A stretch of 64,000 bases of DNA from JAFMDF01 sp965222705. Its GTDB lineage: Bacteria; Bacteroidota; Bacteroidia; Chitinophagales; Saprospiraceae. Below, one piece after another: positions 10,101 to 19,458 of the stretch (its first letter is position 1; the number at the start of each line of letters is the position of its first letter). Location: positions 1 to 64,000 of the forward strand of contig CBDCUO010000026.1 in NCBI GenBank assembly GCA_965222705.1, given 5' to 3'. Under the pieces are notes generated by a model that saw only the letters and a program-made list of their open reading frames with translations, made no database searches and was not told the origin of the DNA. The position numbers and the translations under genes were made by a program.

Positions 10101-12591
10101 CTTTAGCTGGGTCGCTTTCGCCCGGATCCACTTCTCCATCCAAATCCATATCTTCTAGGTTGTCAGGGATACCATCTTTGTCTGTGTCCGGATCTAGCGG
10201 ATTAGAGTCTATGCCTTCATCGTAAGTACCGTCTCCACCTGTTTCGTTGATATCTGTGATACCATCGGAGTCAGAATCAGAATTTGGATCGGTTGGATTG
10301 GCATCGTCTGGATCTAAAACGCCATCATTATCATCATCTGGATCCTCTTCATTGACAATACCGTCGCCGTCAGAATCACAACCTCCTTCATTAGTAACAT
10401 TAGGATCGCACTGGTCTAAAGGATTGGATTCGCCGTCATCTAACTGTCCATTTTGATTGGCATCTTCCTGACCGTCTTGTAAGCCATCGCTGTCGGAATC
10501 AGGATCTAAAGGATTGGTTTCTCCGACCCCTTGTTGACCATCCTGATTAGCATCTTCTATGCCGTCTGGTATAAAATCATTGTCCGTATCATCGTCCAGT
10601 GGATTGGTATCTGTATCGGGGTCATAGGTTCCATCTCCGCCCGTTTCTATAATATCCGAAATACCATCTCCATCAGAATCAGAATTTGGGTTAAAATTTT
10701 CAATATCATTGGTGTCATTGACGCCGTCTCCGTCATCGTCTGGATCCGTACCATTTTCAATACCATCACCGTCAAAATCACATTTTGCAACTTTATTGTC
10801 AGGGACACAGGGATCGGTATCGTCTGGATCATATTTAGGATCATCAAAGGGATAGTTGGGGAAGTAACCATCGCCATCATCGTCAATTGGGTCACAAAAA
10901 GTCGTATTAGTATTAGGATCACAAGGGTTCAAAGGGTTACTATCTGTATCAGGATTATAAACGCCGTCCCCTCCCGTTTCATCATTATCCACAATACCGT
11001 CATTATCACTATCAGAATTGGGATTAAAATCTTCTGAATCGCTTTCGTCATTTACGCCATCATTATCATCGTCAGGGTCATTGGCATTGATAATACCATC
11101 GCCGTCAAAATCACAATCAGGATGAACTGCCTCTGGATCACACCCGTCTAAAGGATTGGATTCGCCATCGTCCTGTGTACCATTTTGATTGGCATCTTCT
11201 ACACCGTCATTTAATTTATCATCATCAGAGTCAGCATCTAAGGGATCTGTTTCGCCGTCATCCTGTGATCCGTTTTGATTGGCATCTTCTACGCCGTCTA
11301 ATATTTTATCATTATCTGTATCTGCATCCAAAGGATTAGTATCTGTTCCTTCGTCATAAGTACCGTCCCCTCCGGTCTCTACAATATCCGTAATGCCATC
11401 ATTATCAGAATCAGAATCGGGATCGTGAGGATCAATGTCGTTGACATCTTTCACCCCGTCGCCGTCATCGTCTTCATCCTGTTGATTAATGATACCATCA
11501 TTATCCAAATCACAGGTGGGAGAAGCATTGCTGGGGACACAGGGATCGGTATCGTCTGGATCATACTGAGGATCTGTTTCGGGAATGCCTGCAAAGAAAC
11601 CATCGCCGTCATTATCTACGCCATTACAAGCACTAACTGAATTATCTGGGCTACAAGGGTCTAGTGGGTCGCTTCCTCCGTTGGTTTCATCTATATCGCT
11701 AGTACCATCAAAATCGGAATCAGAATTAGGGTCGAAACTGTTTACATCATCTACATCTGCTACGCCGTCATTATCATCATCTGTATCTGTTTCATTAGGG
11801 ATACCATCGCCGTCGAAGTCACAAACGGGATCGGTTGTATTTGGGTCACATTGGTCAAGTGGATCCGTTTCGCCATTGTCTAGCGAACCATTTTGGTTGG
11901 CATCTTCATCACCATCGCCAATATTATCATTGTCGGTATCGGGATTATTGGGGTCGGTTTCGCCGTCATCAACCATTCCATTTCCATTGGTATCTTCAAT
12001 ACTATTGGGAATGCCATCGCCGTCGTTATCTTGGCAATCTCCAGCGAAAGGAGCATAGTTGCCAATATAGCGGAATCTGAGCAGGTTATTTCCTATATCT
12101 ATGATCCCCAGATCATTTCCTGGATTAGAATTTTCGGAATTGGGAATTTGCGCAAAAGGGTCTGTCCCATTATCTATTAAATACAAACGCCCCTGGCAAG
12201 CTCCTTCTTTTTTAAAAGAGAATAAGGGCGTTTCTTCACCTGGGCGGTAAACTATTTTAGGTTGGTCTCTATTCAGTCCAAAAGAAATATAATCTTTTTC
12301 CGGATTTTCCAGAGGCTTGTTTACGCGGGCATTCTGCCTCCAATCCCCTCCAAGTTTTTGAAAATCTCTGTAATCAAATCCAGTAGGGACGACTAGTGTT
12401 ATCTGACCGGTCCCCGTAATGGTATTTGTAGAAATATTGGCACTTGCAAGCGGCCTTGCATAGACAACAAAAGTTTCCTGATCTGATTGTAAACGCAAAG
12501 TCAATTCAATCTGGGCACTGGTTGAAGTCCCAGCGAGATGCAGTACAAATAAAAGCGACAATATTCTCAGTAGTGGTTTGTTTTTTAACAT
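7180..12591 (-). CDS. Giant secreted calcium-rod protein: shared N-module, ~1300-residue TSP3 array, shared C-module
   Basis: A protein of 1803 residues. Signal peptide 1-26 (ends TSTSAQ). Residues ~27-185 are the shared N-terminal module (GGDWRQNARVNKP, DYISFGLNRD, YRPGEETPLFSF). Residues ~186-1500 are thrombospondin type 3 repeats built on DxDxDGxxD loops and arranged in about eleven super-units, most starting CDFDGDG and passing through DPNSDSDNDG. The composition is extremely rich in Asp, Asn and Gly, so the stalk should bind very many calcium ions and behave as a long rod. Residues ~1510-1803 are the C-terminal module shared with the genes ending at 752 and 12813 (SALLQRNGNI, KHRNHLGIMT), with less perfect calcium loops (DCDLNGDVIYGG). 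No standard T9SS sorting domain is recognised. It sits in a row of minus-strand surface genes. An adhesive or matrix role is inference. Confidence 0.88.
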   Translation of the reverse strand: MLKNKPLLRILSLLFVLHLAGTSTSAQIELTLRLQSDQETFVVYARPLASANISTNTITGTGQITLVVPTGFDYRDFQKLGGDWRQNARVNKPLENPEKDYISFGLNRDQPKIVYRPGEETPLFSFKKEGACQGRLYLIDNGTDPFAQIPNSENSNPGNDLGIIDIGNNLLRFRYIGNYAPFAGDCQDNDGDGIPNSIEDTNGNGMVDDGETDPNNPDTDNDNIGDGDEDANQNGSLDNGETDPLDQCDPNTTDPVCDFDGDGIPNETDTDDDNDGVADVDDVNSFDPNSDSDFDGTSDIDETNGGSDPLDPCSPDNSVSACNGVDNDGDGFFAGIPETDPQYDPDDTDPCVPSNASPTCDLDNDGIINQQDEDDDGDGVKDVNDIDPHDPDSDSDNDGITDIVETGGDGTYDEGTDTNPLDADTDNDKILDGVEDANQNGSQDDGETDPLDADSDDDKLNDGVEDANQNGTQDDGESNPLDGCDPEAVHPDCDFDGDGIINANDPDDDNDGVNDESDSEDFNPNSDSDNDGIVDNDETGGDGVYNPDTDSNPLNPCDPNTNTTFCDPIDDDGDGYFPNYPFDDPKYDPDDTDPCVPDNKVAKCDFDGDGIENGTDPDDDGDGVNDTNDIENFNPNSDSDGDGISDIIETGGDGTYDPDTDTNPLDDDTDNDFIPDGIEDANQDGQQGVGETNPLDPDSDSDGLQDGQEDANQNGQLDDGESNPLDQCDPNVTNEGGCDSDGDGIVNEEDPDDDNDGVLDPDDANPTDPNSDSDSDGITDINETGGDGTYDEGIDSNPLDPDTDKDGIPDNLEDMDLDGEVDPGESDPAKDDTDGDGLSDDEEDVNQNGINDNGESDPTDICDPLNEADMCDFDNDGVDNIDDPDDDNDGVADADDADPFDPNSDSDNDGITDDIETGEDSVYDPGIDTDPLNPDTDGDGLDDGDEDRNHDGSLNSNESDPLNPCDPDSNSATCTGSDADGDGYSADFPADDPKFDPNDNDPCVPDNTAPTCDLDGDGIENQNDPDDDNDGVADADDSNPYDPNSDSDNDGIADNVETGNDGNYDPGTDTDPLDADTDDDLIPDGIEDTNQDGAVDDGETDPLDADTDGDGLEDGEEDSDQNGTVNGGESDPLFLCDPIATFPSCDFDGDNIDNANDPDDDNDGVADADDVDDFNPNSDSDNDGISDNEETGGDGNYNPATDSDPLSACDPNPNAIACTATDADGDGYFPGIDVNDPQLDPDDTNPCVPNNASPTCDFDNDGAINSEDIDDDGDGVPDNNDVDPYDPNSDSDNDGVSDVEETNNGSDPLDPCDPNPNSIDCNLADDDGDGYFPGIDVNNPLFDPDDTDPCLPDNTSPVCDFDNDGIINSDDSDDDGDGVNDIADSDPYDPNSDSDNDGMTDSEETNNGNDPLNPCDPNPNVTACGAEDMDNDGYFGGINPNDPLYDPNDSDPCVPDNTAAGCDNTPPPCTDDPTDPDCDFDGDGIANGEDPDDDNDGIPDTDEDTDNDGILTNDDTDGDGLPDYLDEDPFVFVGMRAYLQGAYDRTTALMTDHLRAKGYLPEIEPYSTIEIGPTKPFIHVGKGGGEMITDVSVFDDKGENSIVDWIFLEIRNADGETAIATRSALLQRNGNIVDVDGVSPVYFPVTEGDYHLVIKHRNHLGIMTKDPLTMDRDKAMPLTLDFTDGSTNIYGMHGQKDLNGIFALWGGNTDGNRYVIFQGGGVGNPDTDGIFFTIFLDSSNNPPNYNHITMGYFLSDCDLNGDVIYGGIGNDIDDYIFFNVLTHPVNVNNFTNFFIEEQVPVRK
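8010..12040 (-). repeat. ~4 kb coding repeat array (TSP3 super-units)
   Basis: The DNA encodes about eleven imperfect super-units of roughly 100-140 codons. Each has a CDxDxDGI..xxDPDDDxDGV core, a DPNSDSDNDG core, then an ETGGDG or ETNNGSDPL segment and usually DGDGYFPG..DPxxDPDDTDPCVP. On the plus strand it appears as runs rich in tcatcatc and atccgtc. The units have diverged at the DNA level, so the array is old, but it remains a target for recombination and for misassembly of short reads. Confidence 0.85.
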
Positions 12592-12812
12592 TTTTTAAAC
12601 GTTTCTCTTTTTAAGAAGGCAACAATTTTTTGTTGATATAAAAGTTGTAGCGTAATTTCGATCTTTTATAGTCAGTGAAACTCAGGTTTAAGCATCAGAT
12701 TCGAATTCGAAATTGAATGTATATCTGATGCTTTTACCCGAATTTATTTGGTTCAATTATAGCAGTTCCAGCAGCAGTTGGCTTCAACTGCTGCTGCGAC
12801 TACCAAAAATCG
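12592..12812. other. Intergenic gap with nested palindromes
   Basis: The gap lies between two minus-strand giants. AAGCATCAGAT (12690-12700) and ATCTGATGCTT (12723-12733) form a perfect 11-bp inverted repeat. Its loop region starts with the 12-bp palindrome TTCGAATTCGAA (12700-12711). The stretch can fold as a large hairpin in either strand. It may mark a transcript boundary. Confidence 0.5.
12769..12796 (-). terminator. 12-bp GC-rich hairpin with tetraloop after the Ig-repeat giant
   Basis: CAGCAGCAGTTG (12769-12780), loop GCTT and CAACTGCTGCTG (12785-12796) form a perfect 12-bp stem, 17 bases past the stop of the gene ending at 12813. It is the strongest hairpin in the surface-protein region. 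No U-tract follows on the minus strand. Confidence 0.6.
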
Positions 12813-15800
12813 CTAAGGTAATTGTTCTAGAATCACGTAGTTTGCAAGGAATTTTCGCTGGTTGTCAGGAAATTGCAAGATACTTTGGAATATAAGCATC
12901 TGCCGATCGTTAGCTGGCCCCTGGAAAATCGTATTTCCGTCCAGGTTATAATCGGTTCGATAATATCCGTCAACGATGTAATTATCCAACTGATCTACAT
13001 TGCCTGGGTCGGCAATTACTCGGAAGAACATTTCATCTACATCATTGCCTGGTCCTTGATAAATCACTCGCCTGTCAGAAGTTACATCTCCTGCCCACAT
13101 AAACTGCTCTGTGCTATCCAAATTAACCCTCATCGGGTGAATGCCCAGTGCATTAGTATTCATATCCGTAAAATCAATTTTAGTCACCAATGGGGAAAAC
13201 AATCCAGCTTCGCTGGTCATAACTCCTAGGTGGTTTCGATGTCTTACAGATACATAATATTCGCCTGCCAAAGTGCTGTCAAAGGTCAGATAGGCATAGC
13301 CATCTGAATCTGCTTTCAAGCCATGGGTTGTAGCATCTCTAGCATCCCTTACATCTCCATCTCGTTGTAGTAGTGCTGATCGGGTTGAAATGATGCTGTC
13401 CAGTTTGATACCGCTCCTGATCTCTACAAATACCCAATCTACAACAGAATTATCTATAGGACTAGCAACACCTAGAACAGTTGAAGAGTCAGCTTTAGCA
13501 ATGCTTTCGCCACCACCATCACCTGTATGTTCAAAGGCAGAAACCAGCGTTCCCAGAGAATCCAATATCTCGATTTCTGTATAAGGCTCTATCAAAGGAA
13601 TCATACCCTTTGCTCTTAGGTCGTCCCTCATTAGAGTTTCGCCATTTACTTGTCCCGGAGTAGCTGTAGGTGTCATAGCACCTTGCAGTTTTACATTAAT
13701 ATCAAGCACTACTCCTACACAAGAAGGGCTTAGAATAGGATCGCAGGGATCGAGTGGATCTCCGTTGAATACATCATCGTCATCCTCAAATAAAGGATTT
13801 GGACTAGCAGGGAAGCCATCAAAGACCCCCGTACTTGTATTGATACCGTCTGCCAGGCCGTCGCCGTCATCGTCATCTACCTCTTCACCATTGCTTATGG
13901 TATCTTCATCTGCATCTTCTTCTGCATCCGGTACATTATTATCGTCTGTATCCGTATCAAATTGGGCAACAGAGTCTTGTGGTTCTGATCCGGGGCCAGT
14001 AGTAATGTATAATTCTACGCTATCGGTCAATCGGTCATTATCATCGTCCAAATCGGTATCATTGTCCAATCCGTCCAAGTCCCAATCACAAATACCTAGC
14101 TGGTCTGAAATTACATTAAGGGTCATTGTGTCAGAATAGACCTCATTTTCGCAAGTATCTGTTGTCACTGCCAAACGGAATAGGTATCCATCGAAAGTCC
14201 AAAGGGTATCTTTAGTTCCATTATTTAATCGCCCAGTATGGTTTAATACAGAATCTATAAATAGTTTATTTCCAGTAACGCCTTCGAAAATATGGTCATT
14301 CGGGACATTAGAGAAATTGGTAGAATCGGGTGACTTGTATTGCCATTGCAACATCGGAATACCCGAGCCGAGATTGGTAACCGTTGCTGTAATATCCGTA
14401 CCTACGTTACCACAAACATTATCCACATTTTTATCCAAAGTGATAATAAATGGCCCTTCAACCGTTAGTCTAGCTAATTGTGAAAATACTGTATCACAAC
14501 TTCCTGTAACAATCGCAGCTCGATAGCGGTTACCACCCAAACCAGCGACATCATCAATAGTCAAAGTGGTAGTAATGGTTGTCGAGGAATCTACTCCAGG
14601 ATTAACTCGAATAGGAGCGGTATTAACGGTGTCATAATTTCCTCCATAGGAAAGATTAGACCAGGAGATTCCGTTATTAGAACTTACCTGCCAGGTATGG
14701 GTTTCTTTACCTTGTCCGGTTGCATTGGTAGAAATGGCAGTAAAAGAAGTTGGTTCACCAGAGCAAATAATCACATCGTCTGGATGGTCCACAAAAACAA
14801 TGGGCCCTTCTTCCGTCAAAGTTGCTTCGTAAGAGGTGTCCTGGAAACAGTCCGCCGTCCATATAATTACGCGGTATTTGAATTGGTCTAAACCTGTTGT
14901 TAAGTCAATACTTAAAGTATCTGTACTTGCACCATTATAGACGCCCTCATTCCTAATGTCTGTCCATGCACTATCTGGATGAGGATGTAAATACTGCCAT
15001 CTATATTGAATCCCCAACTCTCCGCCTGAGCCTGAATTATTGGCATCTACTGCGAAAATAACCCCTTTGTCAGAGCAGTTAACAATATCATCTGGTTGGT
15101 CATCAAAAGTCAATGGTCCATCCACCCTTAATAAGGCTGTTAAAGAGTGAGTTTCATCTGCACAGGCTGCAGAAGTTACATCTAGTCTAAAGAGCATGCC
15201 ATCCATAGCTGCGCTTGCCGTATCAATAATTAATACCGTAGAGTCCGTACCTGTCACTATATTCATCAGGTTCACGTCTGCCGAGACAGGTCCAAAATTT
15301 CCGCCGCCATTACTTACTTTCCATTCATAAAGCATTTCTCCTAACCCATAATTGGTTGGATTACCTCTAAAATAAATTTGCTCACCCGAACATACGATGG
15401 TATCGTGTGGACTATCCACAATATTATCAAATATAAAAGGTCCCTCTACTCTTAATTTAATAGAGTCAGAGAAAAATTCGTTACATTCGCTGGTAGAGAT
15501 TTTAACCCGATAATAAACACTATCAACATTTTGGTCATTTAACACCTTTGAAACATCACTAATACTTAAAATATTGGTGGTCACCCCATTGTGAACATTG
15601 CTTGGGTTAATATCATTCCAATTCCCAGTTATCCCTTTTTTCTGCCAGCGATACAGCAATGTGCCGGAGCCGTCATTGAGTACATCTATTTCAAAAAATA
15701 TAGGTTTACCCGCACATATAGTTGTATCATTCGATAAAGCATTAATGGTAAAAGGTCCATGAACGGTTAGGGTAGCTTCATCAGAAGGAATGTCTTTACA

Positions 15801-18083
15801 GCTAGAGCCATTCGCCCCATTGGCTACTATTCGGTATTGGAAACCATCCATTGTATCTCCCATAGTCAATATGGTGCTAGTTGCCAAAAACAGGGTATCG
15901 TAATATTCATCTGGATCAAGCGGATTGACTCCAGCCACTGTGCCTGAGCCTCTGGAATAGACACTATTGGATAAATCAACATCTACCCAGGTAGCACCAG
16001 AATCCCTACTCACTTGCCATCTTTGGGTCATAACCCCTTGCCCAATGGTAGAAACAGCCGTGAAAAAGACATCATCTTCCCCTGCACATATTTCTTCGCT
16101 TTGTGGATGTGTAGAATACTGAATAGGACCGTCCACATTTAATCTAGCGGAATCGGACGTTACAATTGCGCATAAATCTGTAAAAACATCGACTCTATAG
16201 AGGAAGCTGTCTTTTCCGATTGGCTGAGCGATGCACATGGTATCAGATCGAACACCGCTGTAATCACCGTCATTTGACAAAGCTGTCCAATTCGATCCAT
16301 TATCAATGCTTACATACCATTGGTATTGAATATTGCCAGATGCCTCATTGCCAATCGTTACCCCAAAACAGGCTGCTGTATCCGCACAAACTGACACATC
16401 AATTGGTTGTACATCCACCGTCAAAAGACCCTCTACGACCAATCTGGCAGAATCGGAATAGGTGTTTTCACAATCTGCACTATACACTCTAATACGATAC
16501 CGATTGCTATCCAAGGCAGCGACGGAATTTCCGCCCCCATCCGTATTGGCAATGGATAAAGAATCCGTAGCCGTATTGGAATAAAACCCGCCATCTGTCA
16601 AGTCCGTCCAACCAGAGCCATCATTAACCTGCCAAACTTTTAATAAAGTTCCAGAACCTGTATTTTCTGTATCGCCAATAAAAGTGTGTCCGGAAGTGGC
16701 ACAAATATTGGCATCAGACGGTCCAAAGTTTATCACAAATGGGCCATCTACCTGCAAGGAAGCAGGATTAGAATATAAAGTATCACAAGTGGGGGTATAG
16801 ATTTTCGCCCGATATAAGTTGCCATCCAACCCATCCGGATTGCTAATAATTAAGGAGTCGGTTGTAGCAAAAGCATAAGGGGTGCCATCAATTACGTCAG
16901 ACCAATTCGTGCCGCCGTCTGTACTGACTTGCCATTGGTATAAAATGGTGCCATCTCCTCCGTTAGAAAAGGAAACGCCAAATCCAATTGTATCTAAAGT
17001 ACAGGAAGTCACATCAATCGGATCTCCTCCGGGGTCTTTCGTAAGTGGCCCTTCTACAATAACCAGTACACTTCCAAATAAGCTATCCGGATCAATTTCA
17101 CAATTAAAACTATCTATTACAGTAACTAGTGTATAAGTAGAAGTCACAGGTGGAGATACCCAAATAGAATCGCCACTAACATAATTGACCACCGAATCAA
17201 CGGAAGTTGCATTGGTTACATGATTACTATCTTGATAAACAACGGTAAAGGGCGACCAGCCGCCGGTCATTGTAACAGTAAAAGGGACAGAGTCCGTGTT
17301 TATCGCTTCATCGCACATGGTCAACATATCGCCACCTTCAATGGTCGCCGTATATTCGCTAATGCCCAATGGATAACAAGGATCGCAATAGTCTGGTGTT
17401 CCGTTCATATTGACATCGTCATTAGTGTGGTCGCCATCGCCATCATAATCCTCCAGTGCATCCGGAATGCCATCCATATCACAATCTGCACAACTATAAG
17501 CCAAAGGACTATAATTGGCTTCCCAGTTGTGAATTGTTCCAGTACTGGAATTAAAAACGGATAAATCCATACCTGGATTGTTCCCGACAGAGTTGGGTAA
17601 GGCATTGAATGGATCCGTATCATTATTTATCAAACCTAGTGTATCAGGACATCCAAAATAGGATTGAAAAGTAAATAAAAGTGTTTCTTCTCCGTCTTCA
17701 TAAATAATACCATCTCCATCATTCATCCCGATAAAGAAATACTTTACATTGGGGGCTTCTGTAGGACCATCTACGACATCATAGTTCGCATTCCAGTCCC
17801 CACTGACGCTTTGAATATTAAAAATGGAGTCCATCCCACCATTGGGGTGGGTTTTACTTCGCATTAGGATTGTGACCTGTCCCGATCCCGTCACGGCGTC
17901 ATTGCTTCCAGGAGCAAAGTTGGAAATGGGGCGTACATAAACCCCCCAGGTAGAATCATTCGATTCCATATATTGTATTTTGAATTCAAATACATCCTGT
18001 GCTTGTATGGATGTAAAGAACCCAAAGAGCAACAAAGGCAGTATGCCTAAAAATCTCTTATAGGTGTGAAAACGTTTTTTCAT
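12813..18083 (-). CDS. Giant secreted Ig-repeat protein: shared N-module, nine Ig-like repeats, short TSP3, shared C-module
   Basis: A protein of 1756 residues starting at ATG 18083 with signal peptide MKKRFHTYKRFLGILPLLLF to IQAQ. Residues ~30-190 are the shared N-terminal module (SVSGDWNANYDVVDG, YFFIGMNDGDG, YEDGEETLLFTF). Residues ~345-1320 are nine tandem Ig-like repeats of about 110 residues. Each opens with a VEGP or VDGP-like motif and a CxG segment, has a central W (YQWQVS) and closes with YRxxV then SDSARL. A short TSP3-like acidic stretch follows (DWDLDGLDNDTDLDDDND). Residues ~1470-1756 are the C-terminal module shared with two neighbours (SALLQRDGDV, RHRNHLGVMT, RVIYQGPGND, DYNLDGNTIFQG). 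No T9SS type A or B domain is seen. It is the first gene of the minus-strand series, reading away from the large divergent gap. Adhesin-like stalk by architecture; no enzyme domain seen. Confidence 0.87.
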   Translation of the reverse strand: MKKRFHTYKRFLGILPLLLFGFFTSIQAQDVFEFKIQYMESNDSTWGVYVRPISNFAPGSNDAVTGSGQVTILMRSKTHPNGGMDSIFNIQSVSGDWNANYDVVDGPTEAPNVKYFFIGMNDGDGIIYEDGEETLLFTFQSYFGCPDTLGLINNDTDPFNALPNSVGNNPGMDLSVFNSSTGTIHNWEANYSPLAYSCADCDMDGIPDALEDYDGDGDHTNDDVNMNGTPDYCDPCYPLGISEYTATIEGGDMLTMCDEAINTDSVPFTVTMTGGWSPFTVVYQDSNHVTNATSVDSVVNYVSGDSIWVSPPVTSTYTLVTVIDSFNCEIDPDSLFGSVLVIVEGPLTKDPGGDPIDVTSCTLDTIGFGVSFSNGGDGTILYQWQVSTDGGTNWSDVIDGTPYAFATTDSLIISNPDGLDGNLYRAKIYTPTCDTLYSNPASLQVDGPFVINFGPSDANICATSGHTFIGDTENTGSGTLLKVWQVNDGSGWTDLTDGGFYSNTATDSLSIANTDGGGNSVAALDSNRYRIRVYSADCENTYSDSARLVVEGLLTVDVQPIDVSVCADTAACFGVTIGNEASGNIQYQWYVSIDNGSNWTALSNDGDYSGVRSDTMCIAQPIGKDSFLYRVDVFTDLCAIVTSDSARLNVDGPIQYSTHPQSEEICAGEDDVFFTAVSTIGQGVMTQRWQVSRDSGATWVDVDLSNSVYSRGSGTVAGVNPLDPDEYYDTLFLATSTILTMGDTMDGFQYRIVANGANGSSCKDIPSDEATLTVHGPFTINALSNDTTICAGKPIFFEIDVLNDGSGTLLYRWQKKGITGNWNDINPSNVHNGVTTNILSISDVSKVLNDQNVDSVYYRVKISTSECNEFFSDSIKLRVEGPFIFDNIVDSPHDTIVCSGEQIYFRGNPTNYGLGEMLYEWKVSNGGGNFGPVSADVNLMNIVTGTDSTVLIIDTASAAMDGMLFRLDVTSAACADETHSLTALLRVDGPLTFDDQPDDIVNCSDKGVIFAVDANNSGSGGELGIQYRWQYLHPHPDSAWTDIRNEGVYNGASTDTLSIDLTTGLDQFKYRVIIWTADCFQDTSYEATLTEEGPIVFVDHPDDVIICSGEPTSFTAISTNATGQGKETHTWQVSSNNGISWSNLSYGGNYDTVNTAPIRVNPGVDSSTTITTTLTIDDVAGLGGNRYRAAIVTGSCDTVFSQLARLTVEGPFIITLDKNVDNVCGNVGTDITATVTNLGSGIPMLQWQYKSPDSTNFSNVPNDHIFEGVTGNKLFIDSVLNHTGRLNNGTKDTLWTFDGYLFRLAVTTDTCENEVYSDTMTLNVISDQLGICDWDLDGLDNDTDLDDDNDRLTDSVELYITTGPGSEPQDSVAQFDTDTDDNNVPDAEEDADEDTISNGEEVDDDDGDGLADGINTSTGVFDGFPASPNPLFEDDDDVFNGDPLDPCDPILSPSCVGVVLDINVKLQGAMTPTATPGQVNGETLMRDDLRAKGMIPLIEPYTEIEILDSLGTLVSAFEHTGDGGGESIAKADSSTVLGVASPIDNSVVDWVFVEIRSGIKLDSIISTRSALLQRDGDVRDARDATTHGLKADSDGYAYLTFDSTLAGEYYVSVRHRNHLGVMTSEAGLFSPLVTKIDFTDMNTNALGIHPMRVNLDSTEQFMWAGDVTSDRRVIYQGPGNDVDEMFFRVIADPGNVDQLDNYIVDGYYRTDYNLDGNTIFQGPANDRQMLIFQSILQFPDNQRKFLANYVILEQLP
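14110..17060 (-). repeat. Nine tandem Ig-like coding repeats
   Basis: These are about nine units of ~330 bases in the gene 12813..18083. At the protein level they share a (V)xGP start, a conserved Cys ~13 residues later, a W in YQWQVS-like context, and YR plus a second Cys near the end. Identity between units is low, so this is an old expansion, not a recent one. Confidence 0.8.
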
Positions 18084-19458
18084 GTAGTTTGATTTTTTTT
18101 GCTTTTAACGAATAAGTGGTTAAGTAAGCGACCCTTACTTACAGTAGGATCAAGGCACTATCTGACAAGGTTGACAAAGTGCATTATCAACTAAATTGCC
18201 TGTAATAGTATCATAAGGGGATTTCACCGAAACGACAGGAGGATAGTTCGGTTTTGTATTCACTTAACTGCAAGAAAGATTGTTAAGCATCTTAAAGGCG
18301 GGGAAATAGATTCTCTCTCCAGCAGTAAACGGCTAGTAGTAAATTTTTTTAATTCATCTTTTAGCTTTTTGTTTATTAAATTAAATTCTCACCTAGCTTC
18401 TTTTCAAGAAGCATGTAGCACTCAAACTTCATTTTTCACCATGGGCAATCTACTTTTAATGGTTTACGACCTTTTCAAATGTTCACTTCAATAATGTGCT
18501 GTTCCTATCTTAAACAATGAAAAGTTATCATAATAATAACCCTACATGGGGGAAGCATTTAAGAACGAGGGGAGGGAATTTTAGAAAAATGCAAAACAAG
18601 CTGAACTGAAAAGATAACATTTTAGTAATCAGCTAGGCGCACCATTTCTCAAAAGAAGCAAGCCGAAAAGTGTTCGTTTTTTTAATATTGTATCAATAAA
18701 ATACTTAATTTAATAAGTTGATAACCAAACAATTACGTTTGTATGTTTTTTGAAAAACTAGTTGTACTTTGTCAAAAATTTTTCGATTAAAAAAATTGGC
18801 TCGTCCCAATGGACAAATAATATATAATTTTGTGAAAATTAATATCAACGGAAAGGGTAGATGGTTTGAATGTGAGTATAAAGGGAAAGCAACTCTCTTT
18901 GAGTGTTTGCATACAGCGTTGTTCATATGCCAATAATGTTTTAAAAAAATTAGAAAATTGAAGGGGAAACACACAGAGGGTAAAAGAGAGGGCAGAAATC
19001 AAACAAAAGTGGTCAAATTCCATGCCATTTTAAATATTCTGCCTATTTCTTCTGGTAGAGAATTGTCATTTATTTTTTTACTTCTTTGAATAAAAAAAAG
19101 TAAAATCTTCTATTTCTCAGTATTCTAACAAAATGATTTATACTAAAAAGTTGACTGTCAATATTGTATGTGATAAACAATTTTTTTATTTAAAATTAAA
19201 TGATGAAACTCCATGTAAGCATTTTCAATAAATATTTTTTTACCGAATAAAAAACGTGGAAATCAAATGATTTTTTTGGCTCTATTTTTGGAGGGGTATA
19301 AACAGTTCTCAAACTTTATTTTTCTTTCCATAGGTTTATAATTAGCAGGTACAATAGCACTGAATGGGCTATTGCCATCCGCTCCGTTGCATTTTTCTAC
19401 TTTAATTGGTTGGACCTTTTTCAAATGATTTTAGCCGGAACGCTTCAAAGCTAAAATC
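18084..19458. other. 1.4 kb AT-rich divergent intergenic region
   Basis: The region separates the minus-strand giants (from 18083) from the plus-strand surface genes (from 19459) and must carry both promoters. GCTTCTT-TTC-AAGAAGC at 18396-18412 is a short perfect hairpin. TATTTTTG at 19283-19290 matches the Bacteroidota -7 element, but no TTTG lies 19 bases upstream. Small minus-strand ORFs at 18705..18974 and 18787..19023 overlap each other in different frames, are low-complexity and are not called. Its length is unusual for this compact window and would leave room for an unrecognised RNA. Confidence 0.5.

Noticed and set aside
8010..12040. Regularly spaced repeats that could look like a CRISPR array
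   Set aside because: Units are ~300-400 bases, in frame, diverged and code for TSP3 calcium repeats; there are no short identical repeats with unique spacers.
8045..12180. Many plus-strand Ser/Pro- or Ile-rich ORFs of 65-168 codons
   Set aside because: They are antisense shadows of the Asp/Asn/Gly-rich TSP3 array; their biased composition follows from the repeat codons.
18705..19023. Two overlapping minus-strand ORFs (89 and 78 codons) in the divergent gap
   Set aside because: They overlap in different frames, are AT-driven and low in complexity, with no domain; no evidence that either is a gene.
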